The notes: generated by a model not told the origin, from the letters alone. A DNA stretch of 64,000 nt from Deltaproteobacteria bacterium SG8_13 (GCA_001303025.1 LJNK01000003.1:1-64000), one strand, 5' to 3'. Shown: positions 50,646-60,751, counted from the stretch's first letter. Made by a program: numbers and translations.

Positions 50646-51524
50646 ATGTCACCGAAATCATCTCGAAAACGGCTGTTTCCGACCGCACAGGAAGATGCAC
50701 AGTCAGCGCGTCTGCATGCCGACTCTCCCCACGGCCAGTCTCTCTCCTACCAACTGGCCTTCCAGGACAAGGAATTTCTGCTGAAAGACGAATTGCGACC
50801 GGTTCGCCTGCAACTGGAACTGCTCAAACCGGAACTGATTCAAAACGAGCTGGGCATTGAATCCACGGTGGTAATTTTTGGCAGTGCCCGGGTTCTCGAT
50901 CCGGAATCCGCAGAGGCCAACCTGGTATCCCTGCAAGCCGAGGCCAACGGGAGCTCGTCGGATCCGGGATTCAGCAAGAAACTGCTCAAGGCCCGCCAGG
51001 ATCTGAAAAAAAGTATATATTACGAGCAGGCACGAGAGCTGGCACGACTGATATCCCGCAATTCTCCCCGCGACAAGCTGGTGGTGGTGACCGGAGGTGG
51101 GCCGGGAATAATGGAAGCGGCCAACCGGGGGGCTTACGAGTCCGGCGCCCAGAGTATCGGATTGAAAATTGTTCTTCCGTATGAACAGAAACCCAACGAG
51201 TATATTACTCCGGAACTGGCATTTCAGTTTCACTACTTCGCTATCCGAAAGATGCATTTCCTTCTGCGGGCCAAGAGCTTGGTGGCCTTTCCGGGTGGAT
51301 TCGGTACGATGGATGAGCTGTTTGAAGCGCTGACATTGATTCAGACCGGCAAGATCAAACCAATGCCAGTGCTGTTGTTCGGCAGGGAATTCTGGGAGCG
51401 GGTGATCGATTTTCAGGCGCTGGTCGAAGAAGGAACAATCAGCCCGGAAGATATAGACATTTTCCGGTACGTCGAAACGCCCGCCGAGGCCTGGGAGATC
51501 ATCTGCCGGGCTAGCGCGCGGTGA
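50646..51524 (+). CDS. LOG family protein (TIGR00730-like phosphoribohydrolase)
   Basis: A 292-residue Rossmann-fold protein of the LOG family, whose studied members release base from nucleoside 5'-monophosphates. It shows VVVTGGGPGIMEAANRGAYESGAQSIGL and the hallmark PGGFGTMDELFEALT. The N-terminal 70 residues are an extra helical region seen in the longer bacterial subgroup. AGGAGG is five to six bases before ATG. It follows fabH by 104 bases. Its 3' end overlaps the opposing hybrid kinase gene by 14 bases. Confidence 0.92.
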   Translation: MSPKSSRKRLFPTAQEDAQSARLHADSPHGQSLSYQLAFQDKEFLLKDELRPVRLQLELLKPELIQNELGIESTVVIFGSARVLDPESAEANLVSLQAEANGSSSDPGFSKKLLKARQDLKKSIYYEQARELARLISRNSPRDKLVVVTGGGPGIMEAANRGAYESGAQSIGLKIVLPYEQKPNEYITPELAFQFHYFAIRKMHFLLRAKSLVAFPGGFGTMDELFEALTLIQTGKIKPMPVLLFGREFWERVIDFQALVEEGTISPEDIDIFRYVETPAEAWEIICRASAR

Positions 51525-53544
51525 TCTCCGGCCGGTCGAGCACTTCTCTGATCTTCCGGGACAGACTTACCTCATCAAACGGCTTCTGGATGAAGCCCTC
51601 CCCTCCGCGCAGAAGAATGGCCGATGCCTGGCCGTCTACGCTGTAGCCGCTCGACAGCAGCACTTTTACGTTCGGATTGACGGCCTTCAGGCTATCGAAG
51701 GTCTGGCTTCCGCTCATGCCGGGCATGATCAAATCCAGTATGACAAGACCGATCCGATCTTTGCTACGCTCATACTGCTCGATCGCATCCACGCCGCTGC
51801 GGGCCGCCAGAACACGGTATCCGAGATGTTCTAGCAACTCGCGCGCAACTTCTAAGATCATCGCTTCATCATCGACGAGCAGAATCATCTCACTGCCCCT
51901 GAGGGGCTGGGCAATATCGCTGCCCGGATCTCCATTTGCTGCTTCTTTGCAGACCCTTTCTGAAGCCGGGAGATACACATCGAAGGTGGTTCCCCTTCCC
52001 GGGTTGCTGCGCGCCTCGATCATCCCGCCGTGATTCTTGATAATACCGTATGCGGAAGCCAGGCCCAGTCCCGTTCCCCGGCCCATTTCCTTGGTGGTAA
52101 AAAAAGGATCGAAAATCCTCTCCAACGTCTCCTGGTTCATCCCCACCCCTGTATCGGAAACGCTCAAGCGCACATACTTCCCAGGATCCACGCTAAATGA
52201 ACGTACGATATCGCCGCCCAGATTCAAGTTGTCGGTTTTCAGGTGAAGCTCCCCCCCGGTCGGCATGGCCTGCCAGGCGTTGACGTACAGATTGAGTGCA
52301 ACCTGCTGGATTTGCCCCGGGTCGGCCTCCACCGGCCAGAGGTCCTCCTGCAGGTCATGATGAATTTTGATCTCCTTTTTGGTCCTGCCGAACATGTCGG
52401 CGCTTTTTCGAACCAGCTCGTTCAAGGAGACCGGTTTCACTTCGTATTTCCCTCCCCTGGCGAAACCGAGGAGCTGCCGGGTCAAATCCGAGCCGTTCTG
52501 GATAAATTGCTCGATGGTTTTCAGGTGTTGGTCCAGAGTCGAAACTTCACCGAATTTAATCCGCAGCAAAGAGACGTTACCCTGAATGGCCATCAGCAGA
52601 TTGTTGAAATCATGGGCGATGCCGCCAGCCAGGGTACCGATCGCTTCGATGCGTTGGGCATGCTGGAACTGCGCTTCCAGCATCTTCTGCTCGGTTACAT
52701 CCAGCAGTATGGACAGTACAAAGGGCTGTCCTTTGATTTTGATCAGTTGTGAATATACCTGCGTGCTGATTTTCGGTCCCGCTTTGGTCGCGAAATCGAC
52801 TGCCAACCCCTGCACGGCTCCGCTTTCCGACAAGTCTTTGTCGATCGCTTCCTGATCCTCGACCGCGTAAAGGTGAAGTTCAACAGCCGTGCTTCCGATG
52901 ATTTCGTCACGATCGTATCCAAGCAGTGCGCAGAACCGGTCATTGATTTCGCGAATTTTGGCTGTTTCAAAATCGACCAGCACGATGGCCTGGGGAGAAA
53001 GATCGAAAAGGCTCCGGAATTTTTCCTCGTTTTCCCGCAAAGACTCTTCTGCGCGGCGTCGCTGGGTGATGTCCTCGATGATTCCGTCGATCCATTTAAT
53101 GTTACCATCCGAATCGTAGGTTACCCTTGCCGTGCAGGAGGCCCAGATCGGAGTCCCGTCCCTTTTTTTCAGCAACAGCTCCTTGCCCCGCACGTGCCCT
53201 TTCACCATGACTTCATCGATAAAATTTTGCCGATCTTCGGGATGCATGTACAGATCCGCCACCGACACATGCATGAAAGCCTCAACAGTGTCATATCCGA
53301 AAATCTGGGCAATAGCTGGATTGGCTTTGAGAAATCGGCCGAAGGAATCGGCGGTGTTGCGATAAATACCCACGTTGAGATTGTCGATCAGGGAGCGATA
53401 CTCTTCTTCGCTCTGGCGCAGGGCCGCTTCCACTTCCCTGCGTTCCCGGCTTTCCTCGAGCAGTTTTCGCCGCGTATCATCCATTTCAGAAGAAGACACG
53501 CTGTTGGGATGCCGGTTATCACCGCGAAAGACGTCATCACCCAT
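51511..53544 (-). CDS. PAS-PAS hybrid histidine kinase with C-terminal receiver
   Basis: A soluble 677-residue hybrid kinase. PAS about 40-165, PAS about 170-290, HisKA with the phospho-His in [11 protein letters not shown] (His311), HATPase about 400-530 with DTGVGMNQ and [12 protein letters not shown], and a receiver from about 553 with DDE (557-558), phosphoacceptor Asp604 in VILDLIMPG, and Lys in FIQKPFD. The phosphorelay partner is not adjacent. No membrane segment is present, so it senses a cytoplasmic signal. Its 3' end overlaps the LOG gene. The start at 53544 has a fair site, GGGAG. Confidence 0.93.
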   Translation of the reverse strand: MGDDVFRGDNRHPNSVSSSEMDDTRRKLLEESRERREVEAALRQSEEEYRSLIDNLNVGIYRNTADSFGRFLKANPAIAQIFGYDTVEAFMHVSVADLYMHPEDRQNFIDEVMVKGHVRGKELLLKKRDGTPIWASCTARVTYDSDGNIKWIDGIIEDITQRRRAEESLRENEEKFRSLFDLSPQAIVLVDFETAKIREINDRFCALLGYDRDEIIGSTAVELHLYAVEDQEAIDKDLSESGAVQGLAVDFATKAGPKISTQVYSQLIKIKGQPFVLSILLDVTEQKMLEAQFQHAQRIEAIGTLAGGIAHDFNNLLMAIQGNVSLLRIKFGEVSTLDQHLKTIEQFIQNGSDLTRQLLGFARGGKYEVKPVSLNELVRKSADMFGRTKKEIKIHHDLQEDLWPVEADPGQIQQVALNLYVNAWQAMPTGGELHLKTDNLNLGGDIVRSFSVDPGKYVRLSVSDTGVGMNQETLERIFDPFFTTKEMGRGTGLGLASAYGIIKNHGGMIEARSNPGRGTTFDVYLPASERVCKEAANGDPGSDIAQPLRGSEMILLVDDEAMILEVARELLEHLGYRVLAARSGVDAIEQYERSKDRIGLVILDLIMPGMSGSQTFDSLKAVNPNVKVLLSSGYSVDGQASAILLRGGEGFIQKPFDEVSLSRKIREVLDRPEITAR

Positions 53545-53936
53545 GGAGGCTGGCTCCCGATGTCGATAATGGGGAAACGCCCGGATAGGAGACCAGATCC
53601 GAAGAGTGCTGATTTTTCAGCATTTTTCTCTGCATCCCGGGCGGGAATTCGAAAGGGCAGCAGCAAAAACAGATAATATTTTAAATCAGTTACAGCCTTT
53701 TTGTCAACCAAAGGATGCTTGACGCCGGGCCGGCTGATTCCTATGTTTACCCCTGAATTCCCATGCTACGAATGTGCGACAACAGCGCAAGCCTTATCCG
53801 TTGCCTCCGGACACATTGCGGAGAATTGAACGCAGGGGCTGAAACCTTTTGCACGCAGCAATGAGACGACTTGAAGCACTCCAGAGATCCGTAAGGTGTT
53901 GGTTTTTACGAACCGGTTCGAATAAAGGGTGATACA
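53545..53936. other. 392-base divergent intergenic region
   Basis: This lies between the hybrid kinase and a small membrane protein. I see promoter-like AT-rich patches near 53675-53705 but no gene, RNA or repeat. Confidence 0.4.
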
Positions 53937-54155
53937 GTGGAGACAATACTGCTTCTGATGGTGACCGCTCTGGTCTTCGGTATTTTTTTCCTGGTATTTT
54001 TTCTGAAAGACTCTTCCAAAGATCGGCCGGCGCGTTTTCATACTTGCGGCAACTGCAAGTGCCACGGCAGCGCAAACCCGACAGACCTCATCAGCCATCG
54101 AGTCGGGACAGGGAAAGAGAAGCCTTGCGGCTCCGACAGTCCAGGTGGGTTGTAA
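53937..54155 (+). CDS. Small membrane protein with a cysteine cluster
   Basis: A 72-residue protein: one N-terminal membrane helix (about 3-23, LLLMVTALVFGIFFLVFFL) followed by a cytoplasmic-type basic stretch and a Cys cluster HTCGNCKCHG with another Cys near the end (KPCGSD). The start is GTG at 53937 with AAGGGTG seven bases upstream. The cluster could bind a metal or an Fe-S centre, in the manner of NqrM-like helper proteins, but I cannot assign it to that family. It stands alone before convergent genes. Confidence 0.55.
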   Translation: METILLLMVTALVFGIFFLVFFLKDSSKDRPARFHTCGNCKCHGSANPTDLISHRVGTGKEKPCGSDSPGGL

Positions 54156-54213
54156 GCAGTGCTCACGCAGCCCGCATATATCAGGTCCATGAGCGGGGTC
54201 GGCTTGAACCGGG

Positions 54214-54663
54214 CTATGAAACTGCCGGTTTGGTGCCGTTTTCCATTATCATCTTCAGCTTTTTCAGATCATTTTGCACCTGCTGACGAGCCTTGCGGTT
54301 CACCAGAAAACCGGCCAGTTTCAGATGTTTCAGTTCCAACCTGCCACTGGTAGTTAGGAGCGTTCCCCGGTTTTGCGGTAAAAACGAAAACTGCGTTTTT
54401 CCTGAAACCGATCCGGAAGTAAACAGGTAGGTACAGAGCCGGTTCGGTTCATATTCAATGATCTCGCCTGCAGACTCGAATCGTATCCCCAGGAAACGAT
54501 TTACACAGCTGTAGGTTGAGCCAATCCCGAAAGCCCCCCTGGAGGTGACCGCGGTCTCCAGAATACCCGACTGCCAGATAGCGTTGTTGTCCGGATCGGT
54601 CACATATCCGAAGACCCTTTCCACGGGCTGGCGAATAAAGATGCTTTCCTGAATCTGAATCAT
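54214..54663 (-). CDS. SRPBCC (START-like) domain protein
   Basis: A 149-residue helix-grip protein of the polyketide cyclase/dehydrase type: IQIQESIFIRQPVERVFGYVTDPDNNAIWQSGI, then IGEFIG-like turns around RFESAGEIIEYEPNRL and a long C-terminal helix KARQQVQNDLKKLKMIME. These proteins bind hydrophobic ligands. The ligand is unknown. It follows the dodecin gene by 93 bases on the same strand. The start ATG at 54663 is the natural family N-terminus, although the ribosome site is weak. Confidence 0.85.
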   Translation of the reverse strand: MIQIQESIFIRQPVERVFGYVTDPDNNAIWQSGILETAVTSRGAFGIGSTYSCVNRFLGIRFESAGEIIEYEPNRLCTYLFTSGSVSGKTQFSFLPQNRGTLLTTSGRLELKHLKLAGFLVNRKARQQVQNDLKKLKMIMENGTKPAVS

Positions 54664-54756
54664 CTGTTACGCTTTCCGGGCCTACGCCACAAGAAAAGCC
54701 TTCACGGTCGAAAACCCCCTCCCGCGAAGGCTCGGTCTTTTGATACCAAAGCGGCG

Positions 54757-54966
54757 TCAGCCGGCATATTTGAAAGAAAGTTTGACCCGGGCCCGAAATG
54801 CGGTAACTTTCCCGTTCTCTACCTTCATGTCCAGTTTCTCTATTTCCGCAACTCTCAGATCCCTGAGGCTTTTTGACGCCGTTTCAACCGCATTTTTTGC
54901 AGCCTCCTCGAACGAGGTGGGGCTGCTTCCAACCAGATCGATGATTTTGTAAACGCTGTCGGTCAT
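54757..54966 (-). CDS. Dodecin flavin-storage protein
   Basis: Dodecins are small proteins forming hollow dodecamers that hold FMN, riboflavin or coenzyme A. The 69-residue product matches the family throughout: VYKIIDLVGSSPTSFEEAAKNAVETASKSLRDLRVAEI and ENGKVTAFRARVKLSFKY. The Trp that stacks on flavin in archaeal dodecins is not present at the usual site (LRDLRVAEI), as in some bacterial members. GGAGG precedes ATG. It is downstream of the RND operon but separated by 222 bases. Confidence 0.93.
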   Translation of the reverse strand: MTDSVYKIIDLVGSSPTSFEEAAKNAVETASKSLRDLRVAEIEKLDMKVENGKVTAFRARVKLSFKYAG

Positions 54967-55025
54967 GTCTGCCTCCTTTGCTGGTTGTGGTTAACACGAT
55001 AAGCCGGGTGTGCTGAATACTGCTG

Positions 55026-55054
55026 CCCGGACGGTGCTATCATTTCCGTCCGGA
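55026..55054. repeat. Inverted repeat between the RND and dodecin genes
   Basis: CCGGACGG (55027-55034) and CCGTCCGG (55046-55053) are perfect eight-base arms with an 11-base loop. There is no T-run on either side, so it is not a standard terminator; it may be a processing or 3'-stability hairpin. Confidence 0.55.
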
Positions 55055-55188
55055 CAGACCGGAGCCCGCGCAGACGTTCATCAGGATAAGAGAAGAAAGA
55101 AACGGACGGTACTACAGGTCGTGTCCGCAATGGCCCTGCCGGCTATCCGATTTTGTAGTCAATGCCTTTCGGGATGTCAAGATCGATT

Positions 55189-58100
55189 TCAGCCCGTTGA
55201 GGGCAATGCCCGTCGAGCGAGCCCGCGGGATTTCTCTTTGAGCGAAGCCAGCATCGCATAGAGCGTCGGCACGACCACCAGCGTCAGAAAAGTCGCCACC
55301 ATCAGGCCGAAAATGACAACGATGGCCATGTTCTGCCACCACTGGGTCGACTCACTGATAAAGGACATGGTCATTTTGTGAAAGTCAAAGGAGACCCCCG
55401 TGACCATCGGCAGCAGGCCCAGCACGGTGGTGACTGCCGTCAGAAGAACCGGCCGCAACCGGGTGGCCCCTGCCGCGACAACTGCACTTTGATAATCCAT
55501 GCCGCGGCTGCACAACTTGTTGGTGTAGTCGATCAGTACGATGGCGTTGTTGACCACCACCCCGGCCAGCGAAATGACACCTACCCCGGACATGATGATG
55601 CCGAATGGCGAGCGCATCAGTGTCAGACCGAGAAACGCACCGCCCAGGGACAAGACAACGGAGGTGAGAATAATCAAGGGCTGAATGACGGAGTTGAACA
55701 AAGTCACCAGAATGAGAAATATCAGCAGAACCGCAACCAGAAAGGCCTTGGTGAGAAATTCCTCGGCTTCTTGCTGAAATTCGAATTCCCCGGTGAATTT
55801 GATGCGATAGCCGGCCGGCAGCGGGAATTCCTTCAGAAGCGTTTCGGCCTGGGCCCGGGCTACCGGTCCCGGAATCTTGGTTTCGTCCACATTGGCCTTC
55901 ACGGTTACCACCCGATCGTGGTTGATGCGCACGATGTCCCCCAGCGTACCGGAATAATCGATGCCGGCGATGGTGGTCAGCGGCACCAGCTGGCCGGAAG
56001 GGGTGGGAAGCATCAGTTTGTGCAGGACATCCGTCACCCGCCGGTTGGCCGCTCCGAGGGTTACCGTGATGTCGTAATCTTCACCGCCTTCATGAAAAGT
56101 GGAAATATCCAGACCGTTATATGCCGTTTTGAGTGCAAATCCGATGTTGTCCGTGGATAATCCGAACAAGGCCGCCTTCTGACGGTCGACCCGCACACGA
56201 ACGGAAGGAATTCCCTGTACATAATCGTCTTGAATATCTTCGACAAAGGGTACCCGGGAGATGGCCTCTCTTACGAGCTTTGCCAGATGGCCAAGAACCC
56301 GGAAATCGTCACCGGAAATCTCGATATTGATCGGTGAACCGGTGGGCGGTCCTTCCTGTTGTTCGGCCACTGTGATCCGTGCACCGGGGATGTCCCTTAC
56401 CCTGCGACGGATCGCTTCCATGCTTTGCGCCGAGGGATTCAGTCGATCCTTCAGGTCCAGAAACTGAACGCCGATATGATTCGGCAGGTTCGGGCCGAAG
56501 GCCATCCCGGCGCCCGAAGTTTCCACCGCCTTGGAGTAGATGTACTCCACATTGCCCAAGTCACTGGGGCCGAGAACGGTTTTCCCGAAGGCATTGCGGT
56601 GCTCTTTGGGGCTGTATGCTTCCGGATACCGCTGCACGGGCCACAGACCTTTTTGGTCCTGTGCGCCGGCAACGGCCATCTCCACTTTCCGGGCAATGCG
56701 GTCGATATAATCGAGGTCCGCTCCCTCCGGTGGCTCGATGTTGACATACATGCTTTTCGGATCGATCTGGGGAAAGAATTCAACCGGCTTTTCGATTCCC
56801 ACCGCCAGCAGCCAGGCTTGAAACAGAAGCACCAGCACGGCAAAGGACCCTGCCAGCACGATGAACCGGTATCTCAAGGCCGTTTGCAGGACCCGCTCAT
56901 AGGTGGTCAGCAGCAGGCCTTTGATTTCCACCGGGTTTTCGCCGGCCCGGGCAATATCATCGACGGCCGCTGCTGGACTGTCAAGGACACGGCCTTTTTT
57001 CAGCCGCATGAAAATGGCGGTAAGCGCCGGGTTGATGACCAGGGCCACGAAAAGGCTGGATGAAAGCGTAACCACCAGGGTAATCGGCAGGTATTTCATG
57101 AATTCACCCATGATTCCCGGCCAGAAGATCAACGGGAAAAACGCAGCCAGCGTGGTGACTGTCGAGCCGATTACAGGATAGGCAACCTCGGAGGTGGCCC
57201 TCATGGCGGCCGACACGCGGGGCACCCCCTGTTCCATGTACCGGTATATATTCTCGATAATAACGATGGCGTTATCCACCAGCATACCCAGGGCGAGAGT
57301 CAGTGAAAACAGCACGACCATGTTCAGGGTGATGCCGAGAGCGTACAGAATCGTAAATGACAGCAACATGGAAAACGGAATCGCCAGGCTGACCAATATG
57401 GCATTACGGATACCAAGGGCAAAGAAGAGCACGATGACCACGAGGATAAGCCCGGAGATGATGTTGTTCTCCAGATCGGCCACCATCAGCCGGACGTCTC
57501 TGGCACGATCCATCAGTTTGGTGACCTGGGTCCCCTGGGGCCAGCTTTGGCTGCGGTTTTCGACCAGTTCGTCGATCTGGTCGGTGATGGCGACAATGTT
57601 TTCCCCCACCCGCTTTTTGACCGAAATGCTCACGGCATCCCGGCCGTTTAGCCGCGATCGGCTGGTTTCATCCTTGAAGCCGTCCACCACTTTGGCAAGA
57701 TCCTTCAAGTATACCGGGCGGCCGGAAAAAGTGCCGACGACCAGTTGGAATATCTCCTCCGGACGCTCGAATTCTCCTGGTACACTCAACTGGTAACGAC
57801 CGTCCCCTAAAGTGATGGAGCCTCCCGACGAATTCTGATTTTCTCCCTGCACGGCGGTCTGCAGGGCAAGAATCGGCAAGCGGTAGTAGGCCAGCTTGTC
57901 CGGATCGACTTCGATCCGGATTTCCCGCTCCAGCCCGCCGGTTACCTCGGCCTCTAAAACCCCTGCAATGGCCTCGATATCCTCTGCCAAGTCATCGGCA
58001 ATCTCCTTCAGACAGGTGATTCCGCAGGTTCCGGAAAGAGAAAAAACAACTATGGGAAGTTCAGAAAAATTGACCTCGAAGACTGCCGGGTCATCTTCCA

Positions 58101-58467
58101 AATCTGCCGGCAGTTCCTTCTTGGCCTCATCGACCTTGTCCTTGACCTTCTGCAATACCTCGTCGATATCGGTCCCCGGAATAAATTCGATGTTAATCTG
58201 CGACAGACCTTCCGAACTGACCGAATGAATCTTTTTGACCCGGTCAAGGCCTTTGAGCTTGCTTTCAATCTTGATGGTAATCGAAGTCTCGATGTCCGAC
58301 GAAGCCACCCCTTTGTAAGAAGTGGAAACGAAGACGTTGGGGATGGTGATGTCCGGCTCGCTCTCCCGCGGAAGTGCAACGTAGCAATAGACCCCGACAA
58401 CCAGGATGATGGCTGCCAGAACGACGACGCTGATTCGATTACCGATGGCGGTGTCCGAAACGATCAT
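55189..58467 (-). CDS. RND efflux permease (AcrB/HAE1-type)
   Basis: An inner-membrane RND pump of 1092 residues with 12 predicted helices and two large periplasmic loops. It has the N-terminal AIGNRISVVVLAAIILVVGVYCYVALPRESEPDI and TM4 with ALGMLVDNAIVIIENIYRYMEQ, which carries the proton-relay-type Asp. The pump takes protons in exchange for drug or lipid efflux. Its start overlaps the adaptor stop in ATGA (58464-58467). An outer-membrane TolC-type gene is not present here. It is probably controlled by the upstream TetR. Confidence 0.95.
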   Translation of the reverse strand: MIVSDTAIGNRISVVVLAAIILVVGVYCYVALPRESEPDITIPNVFVSTSYKGVASSDIETSITIKIESKLKGLDRVKKIHSVSSEGLSQINIEFIPGTDIDEVLQKVKDKVDEAKKELPADLEDDPAVFEVNFSELPIVVFSLSGTCGITCLKEIADDLAEDIEAIAGVLEAEVTGGLEREIRIEVDPDKLAYYRLPILALQTAVQGENQNSSGGSITLGDGRYQLSVPGEFERPEEIFQLVVGTFSGRPVYLKDLAKVVDGFKDETSRSRLNGRDAVSISVKKRVGENIVAITDQIDELVENRSQSWPQGTQVTKLMDRARDVRLMVADLENNIISGLILVVIVLFFALGIRNAILVSLAIPFSMLLSFTILYALGITLNMVVLFSLTLALGMLVDNAIVIIENIYRYMEQGVPRVSAAMRATSEVAYPVIGSTVTTLAAFFPLIFWPGIMGEFMKYLPITLVVTLSSSLFVALVINPALTAIFMRLKKGRVLDSPAAAVDDIARAGENPVEIKGLLLTTYERVLQTALRYRFIVLAGSFAVLVLLFQAWLLAVGIEKPVEFFPQIDPKSMYVNIEPPEGADLDYIDRIARKVEMAVAGAQDQKGLWPVQRYPEAYSPKEHRNAFGKTVLGPSDLGNVEYIYSKAVETSGAGMAFGPNLPNHIGVQFLDLKDRLNPSAQSMEAIRRRVRDIPGARITVAEQQEGPPTGSPINIEISGDDFRVLGHLAKLVREAISRVPFVEDIQDDYVQGIPSVRVRVDRQKAALFGLSTDNIGFALKTAYNGLDISTFHEGGEDYDITVTLGAANRRVTDVLHKLMLPTPSGQLVPLTTIAGIDYSGTLGDIVRINHDRVVTVKANVDETKIPGPVARAQAETLLKEFPLPAGYRIKFTGEFEFQQEAEEFLTKAFLVAVLLIFLILVTLFNSVIQPLIILTSVVLSLGGAFLGLTLMRSPFGIIMSGVGVISLAGVVVNNAIVLIDYTNKLCSRGMDYQSAVVAAGATRLRPVLLTAVTTVLGLLPMVTGVSFDFHKMTMSFISESTQWWQNMAIVVIFGLMVATFLTLVVVPTLYAMLASLKEKSRGLARRALPSTG

Positions 58468-59621
58468 TTCACGATGTCCTCCGGGCGGGCTGCCGTGCGG
58501 ACCACGTTGACCGTCTCCCCGTCATTGACACTGCGGTGTCCGACCACGATTACCTGTTGCCGGCTGTGCAGTCCTTCTGTAATTTGCACCCGCCAGCCCT
58601 CGAGCAGCCCCAGTTGCACAGGTCTGGCATGCGCCTGGCCGTTTTCAACAACGTAAACGATGTGTTCCGCATCCCGGTTGATGACCGCATACAGCGGAAT
58701 CGACAGCCCTTCGGGCACTTCCTGTTTTATGATCTCGACCCGGGTAAACATGTCCGGCAGAATTTCACCCCGGGAGTTGTCCAGTTCGAGCTCCAGGTTG
58801 TACAGCCGGGCCATTGAATCGGCAGTTTTCGAAAGGAAATGCTTTCGGGCCACAAAAGATTGGTTGTTCAGTGCGTCGATGGTTACTTTGAACGTCTCGA
58901 CCCTGCGAACGGCATCTACATCCGACTCGGGTATGCCGACCCGCACCTTCAGCCGCTCGATTTGCAGCAGCTCTACCAGCGGATCGCCCACGGCCAGATA
59001 TTGCCCTTCTTCGATCAAAATGCGATTGACCACACCCGAAAACGGCGCTTTGACGGTACACCTATCCAATGCCAACCGGGCGTTGTTCATCGCAGAGCGC
59101 GTGTTTTCCACGCGTGCGACCGCATTGTCCAGTTGGGACTGGGGAATGACCTGGCGTTGGTGAAGCGCTTCCAGGCGATCGAGGTCCGAAACGGCCACAC
59201 GGTAAGATGCTCTGGCGGAGTCAAACGCATTGCGGTAATCGCGTGAATCGAGTGTAACCAGCGTTTCGTCCTTTTTGACACTTGCACCTTCTCCAACAGC
59301 TTTGCGGGTAACCTTTCCGGCGACTTCGGCCACCAGTTGCAGCTCCACCCACGGAGCTGTCACTCCTGGCAAATTGATCCGATCCCGGATGACAGAAGGC
59401 GTTAGGGTCAGGGTGACCACGTTGGGAACCGGCTTTTCCCGGTTCATATTCGCCAAATTCCGGTTTTTGATGATCTCAGCCTTGGAATGGATTCTGATGA
59501 ACAAGATACCGACCAAAACGAGAAGAGAAAGGATTACCAGCGCCGGCAGCAGCCGATGAAATCGGGTCCGGCGAGGCTCATCTGGCGACCGATCGGGATT
59601 TCCATTATTGTGCGTAATCAT
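58464..59621 (-). CDS. RND efflux periplasmic adaptor (HlyD/MFP family)
   Basis: A 385-residue membrane-fusion protein linking the RND pump to an outer-membrane channel. An N-terminal membrane anchor spans about 24-44 (LLPALVILSLLVLVGILFI). A lipoyl/barrel-sandwich pair follows with WVELQLVAEVAGKVTRKAVGEGASVKK and APFSGVVNRILIEEGQYLAVGDPLVELL, a coiled-coil hairpin, and a beta-barrel. ATG at 59621 has AGGAAGG nine bases before it. It follows tetR by 44 bases and overlaps the pump gene by four, one operon. Confidence 0.93.
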   Translation of the reverse strand: MITHNNGNPDRSPDEPRRTRFHRLLPALVILSLLVLVGILFIRIHSKAEIIKNRNLANMNREKPVPNVVTLTLTPSVIRDRINLPGVTAPWVELQLVAEVAGKVTRKAVGEGASVKKDETLVTLDSRDYRNAFDSARASYRVAVSDLDRLEALHQRQVIPQSQLDNAVARVENTRSAMNNARLALDRCTVKAPFSGVVNRILIEEGQYLAVGDPLVELLQIERLKVRVGIPESDVDAVRRVETFKVTIDALNNQSFVARKHFLSKTADSMARLYNLELELDNSRGEILPDMFTRVEIIKQEVPEGLSIPLYAVINRDAEHIVYVVENGQAHARPVQLGLLEGWRVQITEGLHSRQQVIVVGHRSVNDGETVNVVRTAARPEDIVK

Positions 59622-59665
59622 GTCTCTCTGCCTTCCTGGTTTCATTCGGTCCCGGGCAAAGACTG

Positions 59666-60331
59666 TCAAAAGCCCGGAGTCGCAGACACGGAATCGGTTC
59701 CTGCAGCCGGATCAGCGGCGATCATCCGAATAACATTCTGAAGGGAAAACCGGATCTGTTCCCGGATATCGAAGTCATTTTCCGATATCAGATAATGCAG
59801 GCTGATCCCGTCCAGATAGCCGAGCAGGTTGATGGCGATTTTTTCAGCCTCGCGGGCGACTTCGGGCCGAAAAGCACCGGAGGAAATTCCTTCCAGAAGG
59901 ATATTGATCACCATTTTTCGCATTCCCGTGTGAATTTCCTTCATCAGGTGTCGTCGTTTGTACAGTGCCCCGCTCTGCAGAAGGGTGTGCTGCAGCACAT
60001 CTATGGAGAGCCGGGCGGTGCCCTGATCGAGCGGGTCGACCAGATCCATGCTCATTTCGACAAAAGCCTTCAACCGCTCGACGGGGTCTTCGATGGTCTC
60101 AAGATGCTTGAGGTATCTCATTTCCAGCTTTCGAATCCATTCCATCACGGCGGCAACGAGAATGTCCCCTTTGGTGCTGAAATATTCATAGATGGTTCCC
60201 TTGCCCACTTCGGCTTCTATGGCGATGCAGCCGACGCTGGTGGCCGCGTAGCCCTGTCGAGAAAATAGGGCAAGGGCGGCCCGGACGATTTTCTGTCTTT
60301 TTTTTTCCCTGTCCACATATCGCGGGGACAT
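59666..60331 (-). CDS. TetR family regulator of RND efflux
   Basis: A 221-residue TetR-type repressor. DNA-binding helix-turn-helix: ALFSRQGYAATSVGCIAIEAEVGKGTIYEYFSTKGDIL. The C-terminal domain resembles the AcrR-like or TetR_C_11-like group. It is the first gene of an operon with the adaptor and RND pump, so autoregulation and control of efflux are very likely. Its promoter at 60449-60477 contains a palindrome that fills the -35/-10 spacer. The inducer is unknown, perhaps a toxic hydrophobic compound. Confidence 0.92.
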   Translation of the reverse strand: MSPRYVDREKKRQKIVRAALALFSRQGYAATSVGCIAIEAEVGKGTIYEYFSTKGDILVAAVMEWIRKLEMRYLKHLETIEDPVERLKAFVEMSMDLVDPLDQGTARLSIDVLQHTLLQSGALYKRRHLMKEIHTGMRKMVINILLEGISSGAFRPEVAREAEKIAINLLGYLDGISLHYLISENDFDIREQIRFSLQNVIRMIAADPAAGTDSVSATPGF

Positions 60332-60751
60332 AGTGTTCTCCTTGCAGCTGCCCGACCGGGAGCAGGCAGCGGTTTCACAGGCGCCCGGCAGCAGATTTTT
60401 ACCGACCGATGGGTTTTCTATCAGTGTTTGCGGCGGTAATCAATAAAAAATATAATATAAAATATGTTTATATTCAAGTTGTTGCAAAAAAATATTTCTG
60501 TTTACGCGTCGTCGCTATTTGCAGCGCAAACCGACTGATGGGTCAGTTCCGGCAACGGTGCTGTCCGCACCGACTGACCGGCGATGGTGTCAAAGCAGCT
60601 GCCGGATGGCTGTGGAGGAATCGACAAGACTGCGGAATGCGAATCCCGAATAAGCCGAATTTTTTCTTGCATGCCGCCGATTTCCCCTGTAGACAATCAA
60701 ATTTCATACCAGCGCCATTGACTTGCCGCAGATAAGAAAACCACAGGCAGC
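60332..60751. other. 420-base divergent promoter region
   Basis: This region lies between tetR (minus) and the six-hairpin-type gene (plus). A very AT-rich block at 60440-60500 contains the tetR promoter and operator. The rest holds only weak structure, and I see no clear plus-strand promoter. Confidence 0.5.
60449..60477 (-). promoter_or_regulatory. tetR-RND promoter with candidate operator
   Basis: On the minus strand TTGAAT (60472-60477) and TATATT (60449-60454) are 17 bases apart. The inverted repeat AATATAAA (60454-60461)/TTTATATT (60467-60474) lies across the spacer, a typical TetR autorepression layout. The low complexity of the sequence tempers confidence. Confidence 0.5.

Noticed and set aside
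53766-54098. 110-codon minus-strand frame opposite the small membrane gene
   Set aside because: Mostly antisense to the better supported GTG-started membrane protein, with a poor start and no family.
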